From positions 570,714 through 591,647 of the forward strand of contig BFEA01000702.1 in assembly GCA_003427395.1 (NCBI GenBank): a stretch of 20,934 nucleotides of DNA, read 5' to 3'. Source of the DNA: Chara braunii. Taxonomy: Eukaryota > Streptophyta > Charophyceae > Charales > Characeae. This document shows positions 9,095 to 16,781 of this stretch, piece by piece. A model generated the notes under the pieces. It was not told the DNA's origin. It made no database searches and saw only the letters and a program-made list of their open reading frames with translations. The position numbers and the translations under genes are program-made. Each line of letters opens with the position of its first letter. Within the stretch, counting starts at the first letter, position 1.

Positions 9095-10720
9095 ATGTCC
9101 GATCAGGGGACTGAGCAGCAGCCACAGGTAGAGGTTGTGGTGAAGGCAGAAGGTGAACAGCCTTCAACTTCCACTGCCCCTCCTCCACCTCTGACTGCTA
9201 CTCAGCGGTTGAAGAAGGAGCTGGAAAAACAGCCGCGACAACAACAGGCCAGACTCGCAGAGGTGGAACAGCAAGAGGCGGCTGAGCTAGAGGCTGCAAC
9301 AGATCATTCCAGAAGGGAGTATCTGTTGCAGCAGCTGGAGAAGTCGCTCACTAATGATCGTTGCTCTCAAATCACCAAGTATACTGCAGAGATGATCTTG
9401 TTGGAGCACAAGATCACCAGCTCCCAGTTCACAAACTAGGATGATCGCTTTGTGCGCCTAGAGCGTCGGGTTGACGAGCTGTCAGCTCAGNAGACCAAGA
9501 TCCTGANGTCTATTCNGGGCTTGACTGCTCAGCTGGCAGCCGCCAAGCTGATCACTCCTCAGCCCCCTCTGCTGCAGCCCAAACCTTCTCCTCCTCCTTC
9601 ACCCCCTTCCTCTCCACATCCATCTCATGCTGGTTCTGTGCATTCTTCCCGGTCATCTACCCCTTCCCAAAAGGCCTCAGGAAAGGCCACCTATGCTGCT
9701 GTGACTACAGGAGACCAGAGAGGTCCCAAGATCCCTGCTCCCAACAATTTTAGGGGCGATGACCCCAAGACTGATGTTGGGGACTGGGCTGCTGGGACCA
9801 GAGCCTACTTGAGGGGCTTTGTCTGCGCAGAACAGACCAAGGTGGCGACTGTTTTGGGGCTGCTGGAGGGGCCTGCGCTGAAGTGGGCCACCTCAACCTC
9901 CAGCAGCCTGCAGCAGTCCAAGGAGGACTGGGGTTTTGAGTTGGGGGTAGACAGACTTTTGCAGGCCCTGGAGGACCGGTTTGCAGACAAGGAGCGGGCC
10001 CGCAAGGCAGCTGATAGGATCGCTCGACTGGGACAACAACGGTACAGCGGGACTTTGCAGGCCTTGTTTGCTGAGTTTGAGCAACTCACCTCCACCCCTG
10101 GGTTGGTCATGAGCCCTGATGATTTGCTGACCAACTTCTGCAGGGCAGCGCCTGAGAAGTTTGTTGTTGCTCTCTGCAGTGCTGGGCACAAGGAGTGGAG
10201 GTTCTTTGGCCGTGCAGCCCTGGAAATGGAGGCCAAGCTCCATGTCCAGGCCCCATCTTCTAATAGGAGGAAAGGTGCCCTCCCCAGAGGTGGCAGAAGG
10301 GGAAAGGCAGCCTTTACTCATGCAGGGTCTGCCTCAGGATCAAATTCCGATTCCCAGTCTGATGCACCTTCAGGTGGGACCGGATCTGCTGCTGAGATAG
10401 ATGTTGCAGCAGTCGTGACTCAGGCTGGCTTGGGGGCCCTGCCGCTGCAGAAGAAGTTTTCTCCCACCACAGCCTCAGCCAGTGCCAAGGAGAAGGAAAA
10501 GGGACGTTGGCCTTCCTCTTCCCAGCGCCCTAACCTGCCCAGAGACGTCCACATGCCAGTTGAACCTCTCAATCCCTCCACACTCCCCTAGCATGACCTC
10601 AAGATCCAGGAGGGAGTCTCGAGAAGAAGAAAGGAGAAAGGGTTTTGCCTGAGATGTGAGGGCCAGCACTTTTTAAAGGACTGCCCTTACATGCCAGGCC
10701 CAGGACAGTCAAAAAACTGA
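9095..10720 (+). pseudogene. gag: Gag polyprotein of the plus-strand Ty3/gypsy element, two internal stops
   Basis: Gag forms the particle that packages element RNA. The frame runs 541 codons from ATG 9095 to TGA 10718-10720 and is broken by TAG at 9437-9439 and 10589-10591; it stays in one frame throughout. From the N-terminus there is a Q/E-rich segment likely to form coiled coils (about residues 33-75 and 115-150), a P/S-rich linker (about 155-180), the capsid-like gag core (about 210-385, including FRGDDPKTDVGDWAAGTRAY and LEGPALKWA), a basic segment, and a zinc knuckle at 10646-10684. The knuckle reads C-LR-C-EGQ-H-FLKD-C, one residue shorter than the usual CX2CX4HX4C. The ATG was chosen because the coding-like composition starts there, right after the T28 tract. 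Both TAG codons fit CAG-to-TAG changes. The gag terminus carries a slippery site leading into pol. Confidence 0.85.
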
Positions 10721-10751
10721 AACTGACCCTGGGGACTGCAGTTCCCCCCAG
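10711..10751 (+). promoter_or_regulatory. Predicted -1 ribosomal frameshift signal between gag and pol
   Basis: The heptamer A AAA AAC lies at 10711-10717 in the correct phase for gag (TCA AAA AAC TGA), and the gag stop follows at once. Slipping one base back enters the frame used by protease and RT. After an 11-base spacer, CTGGGG (10729-10734) can pair with CCCCAG (10746-10751), and inner GGGGAC/GTTCCCC pairing is an alternative. Heptamer, stop and downstream stem are the standard parts of a retroviral-type -1 signal. Function is inferred, and this copy also has a TAA at 10762-10764 in the pol frame. Confidence 0.7.
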
Positions 10752-11691
10752 TGTTGCACCTTAATCTACTCAGGTAGGTGAGTCTGCAGCTGTTTCAGTT
10801 GAGACTATTTGTGACAGTGTGAGTTTGGGGACTGCGCGGGCAGCATCCTTCTGCTCTGAGGATCCTGACCCGGATCAGGACCTGGGGCCGGATGAGCTTC
10901 AGTCCCTTGCTACCTTCTTCTTTCATCTGAAAGAACAGAAGAAGAGCAAGACTGATCTCATCGTGCTCCGGCCACTGATCAACAGCACCAGGATCACTGG
11001 GCTGTTGGACTGTGGGGCCACCAGGAACTTCATGTCTCCCAGTGAAGTTAAAAAGCTGCACCTGGGCATGAAAGTTCAGCAGCTGCAGCAACCGCTGCTG
11101 GTGCGGATTGGTGACTCTACAGTACTCAGCATCAGGGAGAAGGTCAAGGGCATCCTTGTGACCTTCGATACTGCAGGAAAAGTCAGACACAGTCTGAACT
11201 TTTACATCTTCCCTGAGCTGCCCTTTGAGTTGGTGTTCTCCATGCAGTGGTTGAGGGCAGTCAACCCTAGGATCGACTGGCAGATCCCTAGAGTTGAACT
11301 ACCGGATAGCCAGGGTGTGTATCAGCCATGCATGATTGCTGCTGATCACCACCCTAAGACCTCCTGCTACTACCTGAGAGCGAGGGAGTTCCATGCTCTC
11401 TCATGCCAGTACCACCATGAGCGTCTGTTTATTGCTCTAGTCAAGCAGACAGATGCTCCCCCAGTTTCCTGTCCTCCTGAGATACAGCAGGTGGTAGATC
11501 AGTATGCTGATCTGATGCAGGATCCCTTTGGACTTCCCAACCGGCCAACCAAGCATCATATCAAGCTGCTGCCTGGAGCGGTCCCTCCCAAGGGCCGCAT
11601 CTACAGGATGTCCCCTGCTGAGCTTGAGGAGCTCAGAAAGCAGCTTGAGACCCTGACTAGCAAAGGATGGATCAGACCCAACACATCTTAA
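10717..11691 (+). pseudogene. pol: Pol part 1: aspartic protease and start of reverse transcriptase
   Basis: This frame is -1 relative to gag. The segment opens at the slippery site, meets TAA at 10762-10764, then stays open to TAA at 11689-11691. The retropepsin-like protease cleaves the polyprotein. Its active-site motif is LLDCGATRNFMS with Asp at 11008-11010; the usual motif is D-S/T-G, here D-C-G. The N-terminal RT region follows, with the [20 protein letters not shown] block and GWIRPNTS before the stop. That stop falls inside the highly conserved 'WIRPS.SP(F/Y)GAPV' box, so it is a lesion rather than a natural end. An ATG at 10819 lies upstream of the protease but is not needed if translation comes by frameshift. 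Confidence 0.85.
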
Positions 11692-12357
11692 TTCGGCGCA
11701 CCTGTTCTCTTTGTGCCCAAAGGGAACGGCGAGTTCAGGATGTGCATTGACTACAGGGGTCTCAGCAAGATCACTAGGAAGAGTACTGAGCCACTTCCTA
11801 GGATCGATGACCTCCTGGACATGGTGCAGGGCTGCACAGTGTTCAGCAAAGTCGACCTCAAATCTGGCTACCACCAGATTGAGATGGCAGAGGAGGATGT
11901 CTACAAGACAACCTTCAAGACCAGGTATGGGACTTACGAGTTCCTGGTCATGCCATTTGGACTTTGCAATGCCCCAGGCACCTTCCAGACAGAGATGCAC
12001 CGCATCTTCAGGCCTTACCTGGACAAGTTCATGGTTGTCTACCTGGATGACATCCTGGTATTCTGCCAGACTGCCAGGGAACATGCGGAGCACTTGGCTC
12101 TAGTCCTTCAGTCGTTACGTGATAGCCAGTACAAGATCAACAGGGAGAAGTCCTTGTTTGGAGTTCCCTCTGTCATCTACCTGGGTCATGTAATCTCTGG
12201 AGATGGCCTGGCTCCTGAAGCAGCCAAGATTGCTGCTATTCAGGAGTGGCCTCAACCTCAGACAGTGAGGGATGTCCGGTCCTTCATGGGTTTGGCCTCC
12301 TACTACAGAAAGTTTGTCAGCCCGTCAGGAACTTTTCTGCAGTGGCTGCACCCCTGA
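11692..12357 (+). pseudogene. pol: Pol part 2: reverse transcriptase palm
   Basis: The frame of part 1 continues beyond the TAA. The Ty3/gypsy RT series is complete: FGAPVLFVPKGNGEFRMCID, YRGLSKIT, KVDLKSGYHQI, MPFGLCNAPGTFQ, and the catalytic box YLDD at 12040-12051 with both aspartates, followed by KSLFG and YLGHVIS. After FMGLASYYRKFV the frame is lost. The bases GTCAG occur at 12316-12320 and again at 12324-12328, and the connection to RNase H continues in another frame after the second copy. The out-of-frame tail ends at TGA 12355-12357. This is either an 8-base insertion with a GTCAG repeat or a one-base loss inside a slightly longer version. Confidence 0.88.
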
Positions 12358-13502
12358 CTAACCTAACAAAGAAGGACACTCCCTTTCTTTGGTCCCTCCA
12401 CTGTCAGTTGGCCTTCACACGACTCAAGAAGGCCTTGACTTGTGCGCCTAATCTGAAGTTACCTGACCCCACTCTGCCATTCATCCGGACCACTGACGCC
12501 AGTCAGTATGGCATTGGGGCAGTTCTTCAGCAGGATGATGGGAATGGTCTACGACCTGTAGAGTTTATGAGTAAGAAGATCAAGACTCAAAAGCTCCAGG
12601 ACTCTACCTACGAGAAAGAGCTATATGCTCTTGTCTGTGCCCTGAAACATTGGAAGCACTTTCTCCTGGGCAGGCACTTCAAGATCTTTTCAGATCATTC
12701 CACCCTGCAGTGGATGAAGTCCCAGGGAGAGCTGAACGATAAGCTGGCACGATATATTCAGTTCATTGACATGTTTGACTTTGAACTAAAGCATAAGAAG
12801 GGCTGCTACAACAAGGTAGCAGATGCCCTCTCTGGTAGGCCCGACTCTTTTGCGCTGATCTCCTCTACTCACTCCTTTGGAGAGGAGACCCGTCATACCA
12901 TTGCTCGTCTACTGCCTCAAGAAAAGACTTCCAGGCCCATTGTCAGGAATCTGCAAGCAGATCCTAACTCTGGACCAAGCTATACTCTGAGTTCAGACCT
13001 GCTGTATACTTATAGTAGAGGTGAGGAGCACTTGTGCATTCCCCAGGACCAGCGGCTCAGGACACTGTTGATGTCAGAGTGTCATGATGTTCGTGGGCAC
13101 TTCGGGTTCCTAAAGTCTTATGCAGCCCTGTCGCAGCGCTTCTTCTGGAAGGAGATGCGGAGTGAGATGCTGCGTTATGTGGACACCCGTGAGCTTTGCC
13201 AAAGGAATAAGGTCCAACGTAGACCTCCTTTGGGACTGCTCAAACCCCTACCCATACCTGATGGCCCTGCCCAATCTGTGTCGATAGACTTCACAGATTT
13301 AGGCAAGACCACCCCTCGTGGCATGCGTCAGGTTATGGTCTGCGTGGACAGATTCTCCAAATATGCAGAGTTCATCTCCTTGCCAGAGGTAGCTAGGGTA
13401 CCGGCTATGAGAGCAGCCTTCTCCGAGAGGTGGGTCACACACCATGGACCGCCCACCTCTATAGTCAGTGATCGAGACCCCAGATTTTGCAGCGATGAGT
13501 AA
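12324..13502 (+). pseudogene. pol: Pol part 3: RNase H and N-terminal integrase
   Basis: The segment resumes at the second GTCAG with VRNFSAVAAPLTNLTKKD. Ty3-type RNase H follows, which removes template RNA: TTDASQYGIGAVLQQ with Asp at 12495, YEKELYALVCALKHWKHFLLG, and SDHSTLQW. Integrase starts with an HHCC zinc domain, HDVRGHFGF near 13083-13110. The first Cys of its C-x2-C pair is replaced by Arg (CGT at 13188-13190, sequence RELCQRNK). The catalytic core shows the first Asp in SIDFTDLG (13287-13289) and the second in VSDRDPRF (13470-13472). TAA at 13500-13502 breaks the frame just after the second Asp. An apparent ATG at 12246 lies out of frame over the RT and is not a real start. Confidence 0.88.
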
Positions 13503-13745
13503 CAGTCCTACTGTAAGGACTATTTACACTCACGGCTGGACGTGACTTCTGGTCTCCATCCTGAAGCCAATGGTTTGGCTGAAGTGATGAACCAAGTCTT
13601 ATTCCAACTGCTGCGTCCTGTCATCTCTCCAGATCAACAGGATTGGGATCTGCATTTGGCGAGGGCACAAATCATGTATAACATGTCTGTCCACTCCTCG
13701 ACAGGGTTCAGTCCCTACCGGTTACACTGGGGACGCGAACCATGA
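13503..13745 (+). pseudogene. pol: Pol part 4: end of the integrase catalytic core
   Basis: Same frame as part 3, after one TAA. RLDVTSGLHPEANGLAEVMN carries the third catalytic acidic residue, Glu at 13581-13583. There are 36 codons, including the stop, between the second Asp and this Glu; the family spacing is 35. The segment continues through NMSVHSSTGFSPYRLHWGREP, the conserved stretch after the core. It ends at TGA 13743-13745, which fits a CGA-to-TGA change, and the frame continues beyond it. Confidence 0.85.
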
Positions 13746-14378
13746 CAGCCTCTCGATGACATCATCGATAAGGCTAAGCCTGATCCGACACCAGTCACAA
13801 CAGAGTTCGTCAGACGTTATCGTCTAGATGTGGAAAGAGCCCGCACGAACTTGTTCAAAGCCCAGAAGGCTATGATTGAACAAGCCAATCGCCACAAACG
13901 GCCTTCCCCCATCCGCACTGGTGATCATGTATGGGTGGCCAGTTCTGAGCTGTCGAGGGAGGAGGATCTCTCTCCCAAGCTGTTGCCACGTTACCTGGGT
14001 CCATGGCAGGTCCTACATACCGTGGGCGCTGATCCCTTCGGTCCGTCTTATGTCATCGACGTCCCGCTGCATCTACGTACCTATCCGGTCTTTCATGCAT
14101 CCAAGCTGTTACCTTTCACACCAGCTGATACATTCCCAAACCGACCCCCTCAGTTCAGTCCACCAATCCCTGGCAAGGGATACATCAACCGGATTGAGGA
14201 TGAGTGGGGCACAGGCTCTGATCGGCAGTATCTTGTCAGGTTTTCTTTCCAGCCTCCTTCCAAAAGCCGATGGTTCTACAAGAGAGACCTGCTCAAGACA
14301 GCAAAGTTCATTGTATTGCGGTATGAAGCGGCTCAGAAGGGTAACCTTCCTCGCCGTTCACCTCGCCTGCATCCCTAG
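13746..14378 (+). pseudogene. pol: Pol part 5: integrase C-terminus with GPY/F-type and chromodomain-like segments
   Basis: Same frame as part 4, ending at TAG 14376-14378, which is probably the natural pol end. A helical segment leads to DHVWVASSE and YLGPWQVLHTVG. The block YPVFHASKLLPF follows, which together with YLGPW is the GPY/F-type module of Ty3/gypsy integrases. After a proline-rich linker, NRIEDEW, QYLVRF and the aromatic SRWFYKRDLL resemble a diverged chromodomain, a fold that in chromoviruses directs insertion through histone marks. The last residues are basic. The chromodomain call rests on a short motif pattern and would need a profile search. Confidence 0.8.
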
Positions 14379-15182
14379 CTCGGAGGTCCTCGCTCCAGGG
14401 GAGGGTAAGCCTGCAATGACTTGCTGATTTGTACTACCGAGATTGACTACGAGGCTGTACACTAACCGTTAGGGTTAGATTCGTAATTTTGTTTGGCTGA
14501 GGGCTAACCGAGAGACCTGCCTGTAGGGAAATTCGTGAGGGACAGATCTGCAAATCTGGAAAAATACAGGCCCAATACTAACCCGAATTCCTACAGCTAC
14601 CCTAACTGCCTATAGCAGGCCCAGGCTACCCCTAGGACAGACAGGCCCTAAGCGACCTATGCTGATAGACGGTCCTATAGCCTATAGCCGGGTCCGGTAG
14701 AGACCGAGAGGCGGAAACAGTAACGGTACCGGTCAGTCAGTGAGTCCGGTCTAGGTCTAGAGAGTCTATAGATAGGTTAGGCCCACCGGTTCAAGACTTT
14801 TGGCAGTTCATTTCTCGCGAAGCAGCGTTGGAGAAGCCAAGCAAGTTGGTGGCGGTGACTGTTTACAGGCGGCATCTGAGACTCACCGTGACAGCAGCTA
14901 TAGCCGGCCCTCTCTGAGTCTGCCACAACTGGGGCATCCTCAGCGCATCTACCCGTGGGGGGTATCTGCGTATGGCCGGGCTGCACCGAGGCTCTAAAGT
15001 GTGTGTTCGTGGGTGGTGGCAGCCATAGCTGCCTGTTCCTTCGTCAGAGTTGTCCATCGGCACGAAAGACTTCATCACAGGACCTGTTCTTCATCAGGGT
15101 GGTTGGCGCTGGCCTCTGGGAGGCCAATCTGATGTGGCGCTACTAACTGGGTGTAGGATAGAGAGTGGGTTGTGGGTTCTGA
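14379..15182 (+). other. 3' untranslated region of the Ty3/gypsy element
   Basis: This lies between the end of pol and the right end repeat. No domain was recognised, and the small open frames on both strands here have no motif. The stretch 14560-14780 is rich in CCTA, TATAG and ACCGGT-like words. I do not see a clean polypurine tract; the best candidate is the mixed purine run at 15302-15322, further right. Confidence 0.4.
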
Positions 15183-15331
15183 GGGTGGCAAGACACTGGA
15201 ACAAACTCTGTTACGATAATTGTTTGAGTTGGCTCATCATCAGTGTCTTTTCAATTGTTATCCTCGCAGGTGCTACTTGTGATTGGTTGTTGGGAGTTGG
15301 TCAGAGAGTGAGAAACACGGGGTGTCCTCTC
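15183..15331 (+). pseudogene. Possible second, diverged LINE fragment
   Basis: AGGGTGGCAAGACA at 15183 matches the LINE at 7201, and the frame reading HWNKLC...ATCDWLLGVGQRV...GCPLP parallels the LINE stretch HWTTFW...MWLVQRG...C that precedes its zinc-finger-like domain. The similarity is short and gapped. If real, a piece of another LINE copy lies directly before the right block B, which would mean the gypsy element's own 3' end is missing or rearranged. It could also be chance. Confidence 0.3.
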
Positions 15332-15414
15332 CCCATCTGTGCATAGCTGTTTTCCGCTGCCTACTCTGATTTGTGTGCAGTGTGGACTCTGTCTCCTCTC
15401 CCCCTTCTCTTATG
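15332..15414 (+). repeat. Block B, right copy of the 83-bp direct repeat
   Basis: Direct-repeat partner of 7485-7567, in the same orientation. In this copy it is not preceded by block A, as it should be if A-B were a normal LTR. The preceding bases read ACACGGGGTGTCCTCT. Confidence 0.9.
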
Positions 15415-15420
15415 CATGTA

Positions 15421-15487
15421 TGGGCGTGTATGAGATTGTCTGTGTGTGAGTGGCGATCAAAATCGTCAGACAACCAAGTTCATAACA
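15421..15487 (-). repeat. Block A', right copy of the 67-bp inverted repeat
   Basis: Inverted partner of 7422-7488, with no mismatch outside the Ns. It follows block B after six bases (CATGTA) and ends in TTCATAACA, right where the LINE frame restarts. Both outer ends of the inserted block are therefore the same sequence facing outward. Confidence 0.9.
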
Positions 15488-15704
15488 GGCGGGTGAATTG
15501 TGGATTTGGTGGCGCCATCACTGGAATCTCATTACAGGGCCGGCTTGGCCTTGGACAGACGAATGGATCTTGTATGGAGTTCCGTCCAATCCAGGCGCAT
15601 CATGCAAAGCAAGCTGGGGGTATGTAGCACTTGTGTGCAGAGGAACCCTCCTACAGGAAATTTGGCGAGCCAGGAACTCAATGGTGTTCAATTATCTTCA
15701 ATAA
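15488..15704 (+). pseudogene. LINE ORF2 C-terminus, continuation after the inserted element
   Basis: This frame continues the LINE ORF interrupted at 7421. It reads ELWIWWRHHWNLITGPAWPW and then EIWRARNSMVFN, the W-rich end of plant LINE ORF2 that follows the zinc-finger-like domain, typically 'iW..RN..vF'. Joining 7421 to 15488 leaves one extra base before the frame. After MVFN a 10-base duplication (TTCAAT at 15687-15692 and again at 15697-15702) shifts the frame, and TAA follows at 15702-15704. Confidence 0.75.
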
Positions 15705-15906
15705 GGGAAAAGTCGCAATCCAGGAACAACAACAGCAGGTACGCAGGAACTTAAGAAACATGATCTTGGCAGATTGGCAAACCAGCTTCAGAAGTCGGAA
15801 GAAAGGGTACAGCTGGTTCCTAAAGACGTGGGCTAATGGCCATCAACTGGCGGAAGTCTCCTCAGATCGCAAGTTAACAATCTCGAAGTGGCTAAACCCT
15901 CCATAA
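15697..15906 (+). pseudogene. LINE ORF2 C-terminal tail after a 10-base duplication
   Basis: Starting from the second TTCAAT, this frame reads FNKGKVAIQEQQQQVRRNLR and continues with a basic, W-containing tail to TAA at 15904-15906. It is the natural continuation of the preceding frame once the duplication is discounted, and probably the true end of ORF2. The LINE 3' UTR should begin here. No poly(A) tail is visible before the minus-strand coding frame starts at 15943. Confidence 0.65.
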
Positions 15907-15942
15907 CTGCTCACGCCAAAGGTCGCCACCAGGCCGGGCCCG

Positions 15943-16491
15943 TTAGGCCACATAATGTGTAGCCTCAACAGAATCATCTACGTTAGGCATGGTGGCATTG
16001 GGGAACTGATAATTAGGAAGAGCCACAATAATGGTCCTGATAAAGTGGTAACCAATTTCCTGTGCTTCAGAGATTAACTTTTTTGGAAAGTCAGTCGTAG
16101 GATGGTTTTTCAGGGGACGCTGGACCCGGTTTCCAGGACTCATGGTGATGGGATCTTCCTTGTAGGCTTCTCCCAACGATCGAGTTACGTCCTCAGACAA
16201 ACCAAACTCAGAAATCAGCGCACCTAGGTAATCTGCCCTCCTAGACAACGCGTTTGCAACCTTGTTGTACTCTCCCTTCAAATAGTCTAGTTTGAAATCA
16301 TATTGATCTATGACTTCAATCTAGCGTTTGAGTGCATCGGAGAGAACTAGTTGAGTCTTGATCCACTTGAGGGTCTGATGGTCAGTTCTCAAATAGAAGA
16401 ACCTTCCTAACAAATAGTGCCTCCAGTGGACAAGTGCCTTGTAAAGAGCGTAGAGTTCCCTCTCGTAGGTGGACTTTGCCAACTTCTTTGA
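15943..16491 (-). pseudogene. pol: RNase H C-terminal part with an unrecognised in-frame tail
   Basis: In the next frame RNase H continues: KKLAKSTYERELYALYKALV, HWRHYLLGRFF and TDHQTLKW, then TAG at 16323-16321, where the conserved sequence normally has Trp (KR-stop-IEVIDQ). The frame goes on with KGEYNKVANALSRRADYLG and SEFGLSEDVTRSL to about 16141, the usual spacer before integrase. From 16140 to TAA 15945-15943 it stays open for about 65 codons, but no HHCC or DDE integrase sequence appears. The tail is not recognised. It may be a chimeric junction with other sequence, the integrase and 3' end being lost. An apparent ATG at 16281 is internal. Confidence 0.7.
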
Positions 16492-16775
16492 GGCATCTTT
16501 TTGCTCATGTACTTGATCGGTCTCAACTTCTTCCCGTCCTGCTGAGCCAGCACTGCGCCAATGTCATTTTGGCTTGCGATAGTGGTTACAACAAATGGCC
16601 TTTGTGGGTCGGGTACCATGAGAACTTCATGGTGCGTGAGAGCATGCATCCAACATTTGAATGTTGCACACTCGTCGGTCCAGTCCCATGGTGTGTCAAA
16701 TCGATTTAGATCAGTCAAGGGAGATGTGATCGTGCTATAGTTCTTTACAAAGTTGCGGTAATAACCACATATTCC
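16407..16775 (-). pseudogene. pol: RT-RNase H connection and first RNase H motif
   Basis: Same frame as the RT, past two stops. It reads GICGYYRNFVKNYSTITSPL, then the tether and start of RNase H: FVVTTIASQNDIGAVLAQQ and LRPIKYMSKKMP. The motif is normally T-D-A-S; here the catalytic Asp is replaced by Ile. After MSKKMP the frame is lost near 16491-16493, apparently by loss of one base, and an out-of-frame tail ends at TAG 16409-16407. Confidence 0.8.
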
Positions 16776-16781
16776 CTAGAA

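Larger units (their letters stand above)
7422..15487 (+). mobile_element. Ty3/gypsy LTR retrotransposon nested in a LINE
   Basis: This 8066-bp block splits a LINE ORF. In order it holds an end repeat (A-B), a tRNA primer site, a long leader, gag, protease, RT, RNase H, integrase, a GPY/F-type segment with a chromodomain-like tail, a 3' untranslated part and a second end repeat (B-A'). The order PR-RT-RH-IN defines Ty3/gypsy, and the C-terminal domain suggests a chromovirus-like lineage. It begins TGT and ends ACA, the usual LTR ends. No target-site duplication is visible: TGTCN lies to the left and GGCGG to the right. Six stops and one frameshift lie in the coding region, so this copy is dead. 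The outer limits rest on the 67-bp inverted repeat and on where the LINE frame stops and restarts. Part of 15050-15331 may not belong to the element. Confidence 0.8.

Noticed and set aside
9437-9439. Stop-codon readthrough (UAG) as a device for gag-pol expression
   Set aside because: This TAG lies in the middle of gag, before the capsid-like core, and a second TAG lies before the zinc knuckle; the real gag end has a frameshift site.
9805-10321. Minus-strand open frames over gag (142-143 residues)
   Set aside because: Antisense shadows of the well-supported gag frame, with no recognisable motif.
11437-12093. Minus-strand open frame of 218 residues over RT
   Set aside because: Antisense of the conserved RT motifs; no domain of its own.
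13876-14427. Plus-strand 183-residue frame overlapping the integrase C-terminus
   Set aside because: The overlapping frame carries the GPY/F-type and chromodomain-like motifs; this one has none.
7422-15487. A DNA transposon or DIRS-type element, because of the terminal inverted repeats
   Set aside because: The block holds Ty3-order PR-RT-RH-IN with a DDE integrase, a tRNA primer site and a direct B repeat; no transposase or tyrosine recombinase was seen.
7417-15492. A target-site duplication around the inserted block
   Set aside because: TGTCN on the left and GGCGG on the right do not match for 4, 5 or 6 bases.
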